From: Antitrichia curtipendula
Lineage: Eukaryota; Streptophyta; Bryopsida; Hypnales; Leucodontaceae
DNA: 64,000 nucleotides
Reading direction: 5' to 3'
Assembly: GCA_951230915.1 (NCBI GenBank)
Contig: OX579636.1
Location: 24,549,567 to 24,613,566 of the forward strand
The position numbers and the translations under genes were made by a program. This document shows, piece by piece, positions 46,076-58,100 of the stretch. The notes under the pieces were generated by a model that worked only from the letters and a program-made list of their open reading frames with translations, was not told where the DNA came from and did no database searches. The stretch's first letter is position 1. Each line of letters begins with the position of its first letter.

Positions 46076-46819
46076 ATGGAGGGCGCATCGGGTGAGGAGT
46101 GCAAGACCACACTTCTGCAAGTGCCATGGCCGGACGTGCGCGCTTCGCTAGAAGAAGTGATCCGAAATGAGGCGGCACTGGAGGATTGGGGAGTGACGCG
46201 CCACCACGCGCGGCCCGATCAAGTGCAAAAGCTCAAGGTGTGCTTGAGCGAAGAACTCCTGCTCAGCCTTGAGGAGCCCTCGGCAAACCACTTTTGGCCT
46301 ACAAATCCTAGCGGAAACACGTGGAGATACTTATTCAGGCGGCAATGCTTTCACCTGCTAGGGGTGCACGAATGCGTTCCGAAAGGCCACCCCGACAAGT
46401 TGCCGTCAATTGTCAATGACTTCATCAAATCGACATGGTGGCCATCGGATTATCAAGTTGTAGCTATACGCTATGTTGTGGGCCGGGGATACAGGCCTCG
46501 TAGGCGAGGGAGACGATCTTTTGGTTCAGTGGTGGATCATGGAGAGCGAACAATTCACAGACTTGGCCCCTACCCCCTCCAAAATGGACTAATGGCACCA
46601 CAATTTCAAGCAGTGGTGACCCAACAGGAAGGCATGGTGACCATGTCGAGACCCTACAACAACGGGAATGATGCTCCCACAATTCGGGAGCGTGGTTGGG
46701 GTAGGGGTTGTGGAATAGGGGGTAGAAGGGTGCACGGGTGGCCACGAGGTGCAAGGAGAGGGAGGGGCCGACAGGTTCCCAATCAACCTCCTCTAAATTT
46801 TGACTTAATGTTGCTATAG
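46076..46819 (+). CDS. unrecognised protein with an RG-rich C-terminus
   Basis: 247 codons from ATG. Residues 1-150 look globular, with several Trp (LEDWGV, HFWPT, TWWPSDYQ). From about 150 on, the sequence is Arg/Gly-rich (RGYRPRRRGRR, RERGWGRGCGIGGRR, RGARRGRGR), the kind found in RNA-binding proteins and in some retroelement gag proteins. It is not recognised as any known family. Coding-like sequence continues after the stop in other frames (see next entry), so this may be the front part of a broken gene rather than a complete one. Confidence 0.4.
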   Translation: MEGASGEECKTTLLQVPWPDVRASLEEVIRNEAALEDWGVTRHHARPDQVQKLKVCLSEELLLSLEEPSANHFWPTNPSGNTWRYLFRRQCFHLLGVHECVPKGHPDKLPSIVNDFIKSTWWPSDYQVVAIRYVVGRGYRPRRRGRRSFGSVVDHGERTIHRLGPYPLQNGLMAPQFQAVVTQQEGMVTMSRPYNNGNDAPTIRERGWGRGCGIGGRRVHGWPRGARRGRGRQVPNQPPLNFDLMLL

Positions 46820-47341
46820 GGGGATTGGACCTAAATCAAGTGCCGATGGATGACGAGGATAGCGCTAGGGAGGGATTGCACATTTCGGGAGCTGCAGAGA
46901 CGAATCTACCACTACCACTGCAAGGGCGGGTACGCGGATGACAACAAGGGGCAATGGGCGCAGCAGAACAAACACAGCAACCGAGAACAAGCCCAAGAAC
47001 ACCGCGTGGCCGGGGCATTCCCGTGGAAGAGGGTGTGGGCGTGGAATTCCAGTCGAGCCAGTATGAAGTGGCGAGTCTACGTCGAGGGAAGGAGATTTGG
47101 CAGGCATTGTCCCCAACATGCCAGAAGGGTGGAGCCCGCTGGAGATTATGCCCATAGTGAGGTCGCCAATCATGCTCCGATAGACACGACCATGACCTGC
47201 GCCGGCCGGAGGCATAGCTAGTCCGGCATCACCAAGGATGGCAGGGAGTCCTCTTCTGCAAGATCAGAGCTCTAATCTGCCTTTCTCCCCGAATTCAACT
47301 GAAGGTCATCATTGCCGGCGACACCGATTCAATAGTGAACG
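46820..47341 (+). pseudogene. frameshifted continuation of the RG-rich coding region
   Basis: After the stop of the preceding frame, several short stretches in different frames read as protein-like sequence: NQVPMDDEDSAREGLHISG, HSRGRGCGRGIPVEPV, VPNMPEGWSPLEIMPIV, then a Pro/Ser-rich run ending at a possible splice donor CG|GTGAGT at 47340. Composition stays GC-rich, unlike the flanking DNA. The simplest reading is one longer coding sequence broken by indels. The family remains unknown. Confidence 0.4.
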
Positions 47342-48106
47342 GTGAGTGTTGTTGCTCCATTTTGTAGCCACAGAGCACAATAAGGCAGCTACATGAATCT
47401 GGAGGTTACAGGGCAGATTTAGGACAGGGACTTGATGCCAATTGTTTCCCATTTTCATTGGGATTTGGAACACTAGTTGGCGGTGCTATTTTTGAATGAG
47501 CAGACATTCAATTCTTGACTTTTTTTGGGCCGGTTTAGATAGAGGTATGCACCACTATAAGAAACCCGCATTTTAGGTGCCGTTTTGAAATTTTTTCAGA
47601 CAGATTTTAGGTGATGTCAAAAAAAACAAATTGTATTTTTTTGTCAATAATCATGTCCAATATAACATCTTTTGTCTTTTCGGGGCAAAAACGCTACAAA
47701 AAAAAGGGGGGTGTTTCTTGTAAAGATCCAAGTAAACCTAAGAGAACAAACCTTGGTCAAGGAAAGCTTTGGCTCCCATTGAGATAGGTGCACACAATTA
47801 CTTATGTACTAAGGTCGGAGGTTCTAAAACGGCACAAGCTCTAAAATAGCCCACCTCCTTAATTGTACACTATTTGTTCATGTTGTTTTTTCATAACCTT
47901 CAGCAATGTATAGACAGTGTACACCCACCTCATACAATCCAGACCAGTGCGAACGAATCACCAGTGTCGAGTTCAGGGCGTTTAGGAATGGATCAGAACG
48001 TTAATCTCGTACGTTATAGACGCTATTCCACAACTTTGGCGACAGGCCTAGCTAGTGAAAATCTGCACACAACCTATTGCAGTAAGTTGTTAGACCTCTG
48101 TTTGCA
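47342..48106. other. intergenic, no gene recognised
   Basis: AT-rich with short frames; nothing supported. Confidence 0.35.
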
Positions 48107-49010
48107 TTTGTGTCACAATTTCTGAGGCAGGACGACGCCATTTCATCTGAAAGACGAATTCACCGGATGCCGATCTACGCAAAGTGTCAGGGTTTTGGTG
48201 ACTGAGACGAAACGGAAACATCACGAGGCAAGGGACGTTTCGCCTGTTCTAATATGTTCATAATACAAACACTAATACACGCTCATACTTGAGTGACTGA
48301 ATAATAATAAGATGTATTAAGTGAAAGATAAGTACATGTGTATATACAAGAGAATTCAGTCAATAGGATGAATAATGGCGAGGTGGATGAATAGATGTGT
48401 TCATCAACAACATCGTCGTTTCCGATTGCTGTACTACTTCCTCGCAACCTCGTGTATTCGTAGGGAATGGCGAAAAACAAGGTACAGCACAGTGCCTTAT
48501 CAGGCACTGAAGAACTGGCCCAGTACAACGCCAAAAATCAACGAGTAAAACGAATACCGTAGTTGACAATCTTACGAAATGTGTCCCGATTTCGGTGACT
48601 AAGCGGCTTATAAACAACCGGAGATCATCACAAGGCAAGGGACGTCTCAAACATTTCAGTAGCCACAGTGCTTGCTCACAACCTCGCACCAACTCAAGAT
48701 CTTGTACACGTTGCGATTGTCGCAAACAAAGGTTCAGCACGGCCTCAATCGTGTCACAATTTGAGACAGAAGTTTGCGAATGGCCCAACCAAAGGTACAG
48801 CACGGCCTTAACAGTGTCACAATTATTGGCGCAGAATGACGCCAATTTAACACGACGACGATTCCACCAATTGCCGATCTTGCGCAAAGTTTTAAGGTTT
48901 TTGCTCATGCGCGTCGGCCTGAAGACGAGACGGAAAACTTCACTAGGCAAGGGACGTTTCACCGTTTCCAGTTGCACCAGTGCTTCCATACAACCTTGCA
49001 CCACCTTGAA
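48107..49010 (-). repeat. diverged internal duplications in and beyond the - strand gene
   Basis: Three related blocks contain AGGCAAGGGACGT at 48226, 48633 and 48945, preceded by GCCGATCT..CGCAAAGT or a similar block and a GAGACGGAAA-type stretch. GTGTCACAATT occurs at about 48107, 48743 and 48815. Two blocks lie inside the open frame and give the protein repeats RPLPSEVFRL and RPLPCDDLRL. The third lies past the stop codon, so part of the duplicated coding sequence has been lost from the frame. Confidence 0.7.
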
Positions 49011-49568
49011 ATCGCGCTTAAGAAACGAATGGCACAAGTAAAGACCCAGCACGTTCTCAACTGTGTTTGCTGCATAACTCCAGCAATTGGCTGTGAACAA
49101 GTTGTAGCAATGGCCAGTGGTTGTCAGAATTGCATTCAACTCCGTCGTGGGCACAATCCAGTGGTCGAGGTCCCGGACGAAGCGAGGGCGGGACGGCAAC
49201 GCCCTCGATGAATACTCACTAAAAGGGACCATGTGGATGTAGGAAGGCATTCCACCACCGAGCGCCCTCTTCCTCAACTTCTCCACCACGAATTTGAATG
49301 GTTTGTGGTTTCTGTCGTTGACAGTAAAGATGATGTAGTCATGTTTCCCTAGTTTCTTTGGACCCTTCATTTCGTCATGACCATATAAAGAACGGAGGAT
49401 AGAAAGCGCCTGCTCCCTGACCTCGATACGTCGTACGGTAACCTCCGGTCCAAACTTGGCATGCAAATCGAACGACTTCGGCTCCATATTGAATCCCCGA
49501 ATGAATGGAATCCAGGTCCGGGGTGGCAGCTCCTGTAAAGACTGAGCAAAATAAGCTACCTCCTTCAA
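48360..49568 (-). CDS. unrecognised protein, possible NlpC/P60- or LRAT-like papain fold
   Basis: An open frame of 402 residues; the listed start is a TTG, so the true 5' end is probably an upstream exon or Met28. The best-conserved looking part is residues 130-175, with GHCYNLFTANCWSYA. The Cys after Asn, with a nearby His, in a YNLF..NC context recalls permuted papain-fold proteins (NlpC/P60, LRAT, PPPDE), but this is a motif resemblance only. The C-terminal half contains two copies of a 42-residue unit at about 175-216 and 278-320. Cys and Arg are frequent. The last 60 residues look irregular and may reflect decay. Possible upstream exon: ATGGCCTCCAA|GTAAGT at about 50324 on the - strand; no joining acceptor was settled. 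Confidence 0.45.
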   Translation of the reverse strand: MKEVAYFAQSLQELPPRTWIPFIRGFNMEPKSFDLHAKFGPEVTVRRIEVREQALSILRSLYGHDEMKGPKKLGKHDYIIFTVNDRNHKPFKFVVEKLRKRALGGGMPSYIHMVPFSEYSSRALPSRPRFVRDLDHWIVPTTELNAILTTTGHCYNLFTANCWSYAANTVENVLGLYLCHSFLKRDFKVVQGCMEALVQLETVKRPLPSEVFRLVFRPTRMSKNLKTLRKIGNWWNRRRVKLASFCANNCDTVKAVLYLWLGHSQTSVSNCDTIEAVLNLCLRQSQRVQDLELVRGCEQALWLLKCLRRPLPCDDLRLFISRLVTEIGTHFVRLSTTVFVLLVDFWRCTGPVLQCLIRHCAVPCFSPFPTNTRGCEEVVQQSETTMLLMNTSIHPPRHYSSY

Positions 49569-51089
49569 ATTTGATAACCGATGATGACAAAGTTTCTATT
49601 AGAAGAGTAATCACGGAATCACGGCTGAGATTTGTAAAAAATTCCAGTACCTTGTCTAGGAAAGCCCAATTCTAGTGGTATGAGTTCCACTTTATGTTAC
49701 ATAAGGAACATTAAAATCTTGAAAGTGAGATCTTTTCTACTGAAATCTAATTCTACCAAGTACCAACTGTTTTCACTCGGGACTCTCAATGTATTCTTTC
49801 CTACTATGACATTATAATCTGCATAATCAAAAACAGGTTCCCTTCTTATGGATTAGAAAAGTTATGAAAACCCTTCCCTCGATACTGTGAGCTGTCACCC
49901 AACGAATCCGGTATGCTTGCAATCAACGGATTACCTGCATCACAATGGAGGACTGCGTGAGCCACTTGCCTATCATGGAGAAGATGAAGAGAAGGTCATG
50001 ATCGTACCCTAGAAAGTCAATTTAGATGTCGAAATTGACGTTCCGACTCCGTTGCTCAGAAAAGAACTAAGTGCAAAGCCCTGATCTGGACTCACTAGCT
50101 GACTGCAACAATCCTAAGCCGAACATATACTCTCCTTTCCCTAACAACGTACCAGTGGACGCAGAGTTTGGGAGAGACTCACAGGGTCGACATCCCTTCA
50201 AGCTCGTCCATGTTGCCGCGTTGCACGTGATCTAGTCTGCGACTTCCCGGAGGGCGTACTGATTTGGTAAGACGTACGTACGCGCAGCAGAGCAGGCTAG
50301 GTGTTACTTACTTGGAGGCCATCCTGCAGTACCGGATTCTTTGCGAATTCGTAGACAGACAGAAACTAAGGGAATGAGACATCAGCCGGTACGGTGCAGG
50401 CACGGGATCGGAGGAGACTGAACGTCGACAGGAACACGCGCGCAAAGCCGCAAACTGCAACAAACCACCACACAAGCTTATTGATTGCTTCAATCAAGCT
50501 TAGACACACGTTTTGAGGTATAGATCCAGTGGTATTGGTATCCACCAGTACGTCCTTCAGTTTCCGAAACGTACGACCGTCAACGAAATTCAAGCAAGCT
50601 GGAAGTACAAACGAAGCAAGACAAGAGCGGACGCACGGTGGCTTGCGCACATGAAGCAATCCAAACGGGGGCTTGCGCACATGAAGCAATTCAAATGAGC
50701 TCGTGCACTCCGATCAGCCCACGCATATGCCTTGGTTTTCACCCCCCACCCGCCATCCGCTTGGCCAGGTGTCGGGTCGTCACCAGGTGGCGGTTCGTCC
50801 TGGTTCGGAGGCACGGCTCCGCTCCCCCAACTGACTACCCCGATTGGGCACACTGCTGGGAGCTGGCTCTCTTGCCCACCTTTGATCACGCAGCAGGTCC
50901 ATCCCCACCACCGGTTAGCGCCCGCACAGCCTGGCTTCCGATGGGAGCTAGTCACTTGGGGAAGGCCACGCTCTGCCAAAGCAAATGAAAAACACAGTGT
51001 CTACTGTAGAGGAGTTAGCGAATTGAGTTTTTAAATTTATTTTGTTTAAGTCCATTGGGTTGGCATTTGATCTGAACAGAGGCCCTCGC
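49569..51089. other. upstream region, no further gene supported
   Basis: Overlapping frames on both strands between 50300 and 51030 lack motifs. A GC-rich stretch at 50640-50960 contains a near-exact direct repeat, GGCTTGCGCACATGAAGCAAT, at about 50640 and 50670. Confidence 0.35.
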
Positions 51090-51286
51090 TTAACTCTTAA
51101 ATGTCAAGTTTTGCGGCTGATGAATGACAAGAGAATCTCATGTGTAGGACAAAAGTGTAACTATTCATCCTCCAAATTTTGTGGAAAAAGAAAAGATCAT
51201 CTACACTAGTTTGACTTCCAGTGAGTGCTTTTGCATTATTTTAATCCAACAATTTCCACGGTTATGAGCCCGTCGTTTAAGGGTTA
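51090..51286. mobile_element. TTAA-bounded element 9
   Basis: A 197-bp element with ends TTAACTCTTAAATGTC and the inverse of TTAACCCTTAAACGAC (13 of 16). Short and non-coding. Confidence 0.5.
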
Positions 51287-51376
51287 AGAAGCAAAAGGAG
51301 CCCCCCTCAGCCCGAAATCGGACGGCCAGTGGACCTGGACAGAGGAAGGACCTGGAACGTAGCAGAAGGTGGTCAC

Positions 51377-51629
51377 GCCGCAAGGCGGGTTCGTTTTTCA
51401 ACCTCCTTACGAAGTCTGCACCGGGGCGGGGCGCGGCGCCCCTCGGCACCAAGGAGGCCAAGCTTGGCCAGGAGAAGCATCGGGCAGCTTATGGGTCCCG
51501 GCGTTTTGCGAAAAACGTGGGGGACTTGCAGTGCCAAGGGTAGGCGCCCTCGTTTCTTGTTTGCTTTGCCTTATATTTTAGCTTCATTTGTCCGTCTATT
51601 AATTTTTCTCTTTTTTTTTCTTGCAGTAA
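51377..51629 (+). mobile_element. possible retroposon with 11-bp target duplication
   Basis: The direct repeat AAGGTGGTCAC at 51366-51376 and 51630-51640 brackets 253 bp. The insert is GC-rich at the 5' side and ends in a T-rich tract closing TTCTTGCAGTAA. A similar TTCTTCTTGCAGTAAAGG stretch occurs on the - strand of the retroposon at 12686-12885, suggesting the same LINE family. No reverse transcriptase is recognised. Confidence 0.4.
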
Positions 51630-51640
51630 AAGGTGGTCAC

Positions 51641-52154
51641 ACAGTAAAGTTAACCTTGAAATGAGGAAAAGCACAGAAACCAAATGAGGTCACATTCGCA
51701 AAGAATCAAATTATGTTACAATTAAATGCTACATAACTACTAGCGAGGGCCAGTTCTTCAATGCACCCTTTCCAATCAATCAATATAACCTGACTAAATA
51801 ACAGTAATCACATTTAAAAAACCAAAAAACTAAAAATGCACCCCTGAAAACCGCGCTACAAATATAAAGCGAAACCTGTAGAATAGAATAAGAGTCGGTG
51901 CATCTCCGACTCAAACAGCACCTGTGTGTGCGTACCTTCATACTACAATATTACCTCCTCCTACGTCTACCAAAACTTTCACTAAGCAACGTCTAAGCAG
52001 TCAATCGCAACCGCTAAGACCTTCCAGATACTCAACACAAAATAATAATGGAACTCTGCATCTCTAAACCACAAGTAACCTTGGCAAAAAAGGGTTTGTA
52101 AACTCCGTAGTATTTTGACCTGAATGTCAACTGAAGAATCTGACATCACAAAAA
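51641..52154. other. 3' flank of the glycine-rich protein gene
   Basis: AT-rich; probably includes the 3' UTR of the - strand gene ending at 52155. No other feature is seen. Confidence 0.4.
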
Positions 52155-55100
52155 CTAAAAGGGTTGGGTTGAAGACTCCCAGAATCTGTTGGCATCCTCT
52201 GAATATAGCGTGCGGTCTTGAATTTCGAGATTGGCAATATGAAGATCAATCATTCTCGCTTGCACAGCTTTAACGAGGACCAGCAATGCTGGAAACAGGC
52301 ACCAATTTTCTTCTTCCCTGCGTGTTACCAATAGAAATTGGGATAATTACACACCCGGTTTCATTGATATCATACTCAATTGAAATGACAAATAATGCAT
52401 TCCATGCATCTGGACAATGTGCCCATCAAACTGGCTCCTAATCCATAAATACTCAGATTCTATTAACCCCAAGCTTAAGAAAGGAAGTCCACTTAGAAAG
52501 GTAATGGTTGACTATAATAACTTCGAAAACATATTGTTATTATTAAAAAATGTAGGGTATGATTCTTTTCTTCCATTCCTATTTGCGTTTACCTTTCTTG
52601 AAGATTCCATAATCATTTATTTCAAATTCTAAAGATATGGAAGAAGAGGCTTGGGGTACTAAAGAGTTGAGTGGAAACAGGACATTGAAGTACAGATTTG
52701 AAGGGTTCCGAAGGATCTTACGAAGTGAAGCCTTGAAGATCAGAAGTCGCAGCACCAAGCTTGATAACATAATGAAAATAACCGTATATAAATGCTGTAA
52801 TCTGCAATAGAAAATTGAAACACATTCTCAGCAATTATTTCAGCATTTAATGATCCTAGTATATACACTCGTGAATATGGTAGAGATTTCAGGTCAACTT
52901 GAAAATTGAGAGGAGAATTTCTGAGCCATTACAGGAAGTCTCGAGGTTACGAGCAGAAATTGCAGGAAAATTGGTTTCAGTAATTACAGTATGGAGATTG
53001 GATTTGCACTTAAGTGCCTGTATGATCATACAGGCACTTAATTGGTCATTTGTAAGGAATACTGAGAGATATGGATAACTTACAAGATTAACAAACGAGG
53101 TGATGTTCCACAGAGCATAAATTCGTGCAAGAGCAGCAGATCTTCGGGGCCCGTGGCTAAAAAGAGCGTTCAGACCAGCCGCACTGGGAATCACTGATGC
53201 AAACGGAAGCACCATCAGAATTCCCAGCATTGCTGCCAAAGATATTGAGTAGAATTGGAGTAACATGAGTAGTGTCAAGCTCAAATCCACCAACAGCAGC
53301 AGAGAGATCACCAGGCCCACAGAAGCCTGCAGACAGGACAACACATCAAATCACCACAGAAATTGGCACTTACTCTGTCAAAATGATCACGGGATAAGGC
53401 AAATTTCGACACAGATTTTGCGCTCTGGGATAAGAGAAAAATGAGCAGAGAAATTATTTCCACATGTCTTCAACACGACCAGAAAGCAACTTAGCATCAT
53501 AGAGATGCACTATATACTAGAAGCAGTGGAGTAAGAAGGCAGAAGATATAGCAGGAGTCATTAAAGCAGTGGATAAGAAAATAAATTGAAATCACTCACA
53601 TGATGACCAACAGGTCTCGCATTCCCAAGGAGAAGCGATACTGGAAAGCAATAATCACGTCTCTCTTCCAGAGATCGTAGATTACTTGTATCTAAAACTG
53701 CCCCACCGATTCGTCGCCTAGATACTCCATATTGCGTGTAGCCTTGGCTAAATTGCCATTGCTGTGGCGCATTGAACCTGCCTTCTTCATCGGATGGCAT
53801 GTAGCTTATACTGTAATAAGTTGATAATGTTAGCAAAATCCTGATGTAAGATCGCAAACTTTAAGAAATAGCATTTTACAATCCCGTCAGGTACTGAATA
53901 CCCTTTCCAGCAGTTAAAAATACACTAATGTGACATAACTCTCTAAAGCTTCTATCGACTTCGTTAAATAGTCCTCCAATTATCGCCAAACAGACAATTT
54001 GCTAAGCTTAAGCAAAGTACCTCCTTGGAGAACCACCCGGACTTGGCTCATCTGGAAACTGCATTGGCTGAGGTACCTCGTCAGCAGGATTCACAACTAG
54101 GCCAAGCTGGTAGTAACCTGTAGTGGTAGCTTGGTACCAGGCCATATCCACTCGCACACCCAATGTGGATAGCCGTGAGTTGCCAACGGCATTTAGCCAG
54201 TTCAACACAGGCAGCAAGCCGCTGCGAAGGGACCCTCTGCGAACAGTTCGTAATTGTGCATTTAAACCAGCTACCATTCTGTACCACATTGTTGAAGGAA
54301 CAGACTGCAATCACAAATATACCACACATTACAGTCCGCAAAAGAAAACGATCAACCTGGACACCTCGTCCAGAGCTGATATCAATGTCACATCAGATGT
54401 AAAAGAGTTACTTGAAAAAACCTTATATCTCATTCTACAGATTACACATAATCACTTCTGCCTTGACATAAGTCAATTTCCCCACGGTCAGTTCCCAAAG
54501 CTTGGGTAGAATAAAATACGCCTGCAGTATAATAAATATAAAGCAGCTTCAGAGAAAAAAACTACCCATGCTTCTGGGAAGCTACAAGCAATATCTAAGT
54601 AACACATATTGTAGTGCGTTGGAATCCTCTTGAAATGGGGACAAGACTCACAGAATTTTTTGTGTTTCTAATTATAGTAAACACATGCAGCTGGAAATCA
54701 CGCTCACGGTGGAATCCACCGTAAAATCACGCTCAAAAACTCCAAACCAGTCTCACTCGCAGTAGTTCTGTCAGTTTTTTTACTTCTTCGGTAACCAGAA
54801 AATGGTGGATGGTCTTATTAACTCGTGAAAGTGCCTACCGTTGAAATTGAAGTCCCTCAACCATAACTGGAATAAATGGTGTATGCATTAGCGAACCTGT
54901 CCAATTAAGCTGGTTAATAGGTTGTCGCTGTGAAGGTTATACGGAGCCATATAGCTGCCTTCGCCCCCGAAAATAATGGTCATTGGCAATCTTTGCATCA
55001 GCTTAGGAGGGAGATCGGGTCGCTTTTCATCTCCTCCAAGAAACACATCAATGTATGCCAACATCAAGTCAGGTGTGGCTGCCACCTGCACAAGTCAGAC

Positions 55101-58100
55101 TTTAATGTCAACTTACACATAGAAATCTTACCAACAAGAACAAACACAACCAATCATAAAACTTCTTTTCCTAAAGAACAAACTAAGGGACAAGGTCGGG
55201 TTCATCTCGTCCAGAAATAAGGGAAAATGTACACTTGGCTATCTTCAGAGTAAAATCACCTTGAGACCTTCATACAGAGCTCGTGACCGGCAAGATCTCA
55301 AGCATGCATGGTCGTATTCTGACCGTACATACTCCCGCAGTCGCTGAATTTTCTTCCGTGCGCGCCATTGCTGCCATGACCATGCGCAAGGGTATGCCAA
55401 TACTGACAATATGCTGTGCACTGAACCTTCCCACCATTGATAAGCTGCTAGACAATTGATTTCCTCTGCAAATCTATTAAAAGCGTCTTCATAGCTGCAA
55501 ATTGAAGACACATGTTTGAGAAGGTTCTCTTTGGCCATTTTGACACCACAACTTAGTCAAATTCCAAAGTAATAACTGTGAAGTAGAAGCCATTGGAGAT
55601 TGCTGCTTACACAAGATCCATGATCTGATCGGGAGGGGAATGAGGAAGATGCCATGGCTCGCCAAAGGTATTATTGCCCATAAAGTACATGCGATGTATG
55701 TGGCTTTGAGACTCCTCTACTCGTGTGGTCTCGAGCACCTGTATCAAAGAACACAAAATAAGCCTCAGCACAGGATAAGCTTCCAGGCAACAGTTTGATT
55801 TGAAATATAGGCTACTTAAATGTGACTACCCGAATAGAAACGTGTAATTTTCATGCGTGTATTTCATATAATCCTCAGTACAGCCTCAGGATAATCTTCA
55901 TTTATTCAGAAATTGAAAAATCATATTTGATAATTTCAAAATGCCACTACTCCTGCAACCACATGTCACAATTATACTAAGCATACAAAAATTCGTTCTT
56001 GGGGGATTGCTGGCCCCCAACATGCTACTATTGCTCTTAAAACATTTATCATTCTCATAGAGCACCAGAACTTTCTACATTTTCAGACCATTGCTTAGCC
56101 CTTCCCTTGAGGGAGAGACAATAAACGGTTATGGTCAAGTAATAAATGATAATAAAGAGAGGTCTAACCTCATTTAAAGATTCCAAGAATGGGAATGAAT
56201 GATCGATGAGAGCCCCATTTGGCGTAGGAGCAGGTCCAGAGAAGTCGTCATTGCCTACCAACTTCATCCGCGCAACACTCAGCACCAAAGCCAACACAAC
56301 CATGACAACCGAGAGCAAAAGTGTGAACAACCAAGGACCACCGAGCGTATATATTAGGTCCTCCACCATAGTGTAACAGTTTGGCATGTGATACTTGTCT
56401 GAAATACACTGGTAAGGGCACGCTGCTTCTGTGACGCCTCCTGTGATAAGCACGAGGCAGATCATGTGAACTCAAAGTAGCTATTAAGTGCAATACAGCA
56501 AACAAGAAAAAATAGAAATCTTTGGGCTACACCAAAATGTGAAATTACTATTCAAATAAATCTTCCAAAAAAATTGGCTGTTAGTTCGTATGAAAAGTAT
56601 CATTCATAATTCACTTAACTTCAACGAAATAGTGTTGGTTCACCTTTAATGTTTTCTTTAATATAATTGAATATCCATTACGAGAAAAAAGCTATAGCCG
56701 AAGTGAAAAACAACGTAAGCTCCAGTGTAGCCCACAGTAATCGCACTTTTTACTCAACCCCAGAAAAGAGAGATGGTAATTACCACGAGAATAAATGTAA
56801 TTAGCCCGGCTTGGTAGTTTCTCGGGTGGACATGGCTTGCATAAATCCGATTTCCAGCCAGTCTCATTCTTGTACGTCCCAACTGGACATTCCTGTCATG
56901 ATAACATCCAAAGCTGATCAGGCCTGCAGTTACAGGTTGATGTTGGTCATAATACCAAATTCTCATGCATCAAATTCAACTACTCCTTCAGGGTCGTCGG
57001 CAGCTAAAACAGATCAGCCTTCCTTTCTGAAAGAACTTTATCCAAGAAACCCCGGGTGGCAACTTGACAATATCAACAGGACTTTCCTAATTGCTGCTAC
57101 AGCTCCTAAGAGGTTCATGATGTTAAGAATGCCAGCATACATAGAAAAGAGGCATTGAGAGGCATCCATTGACAAAATCTGAACCAAAACGGTTTGGCAC
57201 CAACAAAATCTACATTGAGGATTAATGCACGCAAAATTTTGATGCAAATGATCTATGTCCAAAAAAGCTGATTCTCTCTCAAGTAATAAAACCAAAAATG
57301 CCTAATATTAAGTGTACATGACTTCTGAAAACATCATTGAAGGATACCCATGTATTCTCATTTCTTAAAGCATTGAAATCAGCTAAACGAAGAGACTTCT
57401 AAAGCCAAGCACCCCTGATTCTTATAATCAAGGTGCCCTCCACGCTGTTACTGCAAGAAGTGACAAAAGAGATACCAGATAATCGAAGAGTCTGATTACC
57501 TTACAGAAGATGCCATGGAGGCCAGGTGGACAATCAACTCCACTAATAGTACCATTCTCTCCTACCTCGGATTTATCATCCCCAGCATTCCCCCCTCTGT
57601 TCACACATTTAGATGTCATGACCGACTTCAACATGCACAATCCCCAATCATCGAAATACTTCTCTTCTTTCCGCACTATCTTTCAATTGAACAGTGTGTA
57701 GAATCGTACGCAAAGAAATGAACTTCCACAAACTCGTTTTTTTAATCACTGTGAACATTGGAGGTGTACAATAAGGTGTTCTATACAAAGGTCAAAAGTT
57801 GAGAATGAGTTCATCCAGCTTTTAAAGTTGTGTAGGAAACACAGTGACAAACATTCTACTAAAAAAAATTACAGCTTTGCAAATCCACATCCACAATCAA
57901 TTGTGGAAATCTCTAGTTAGTAGAGGCTTCTCAAATCTGTTGTATCAAATAGATAATAGAACTCAAATTTGACTCATTTGATTATGGAATTCTTCAATGA
58001 ACCTGTCATGAACGAACCCAATCATTCAACTCAAAGCAAGAAACGGGTGGGCACCTGGTGTGATAGAGACCCTTCACGTAAGCAACGGGAACGAAATCCA

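Noticed and set aside
50590..50988. Opposed frames of 116-129 codons in a GC-rich stretch
   Set aside because: Long frames on both strands are expected from GC-rich composition; no domain seen on either strand.
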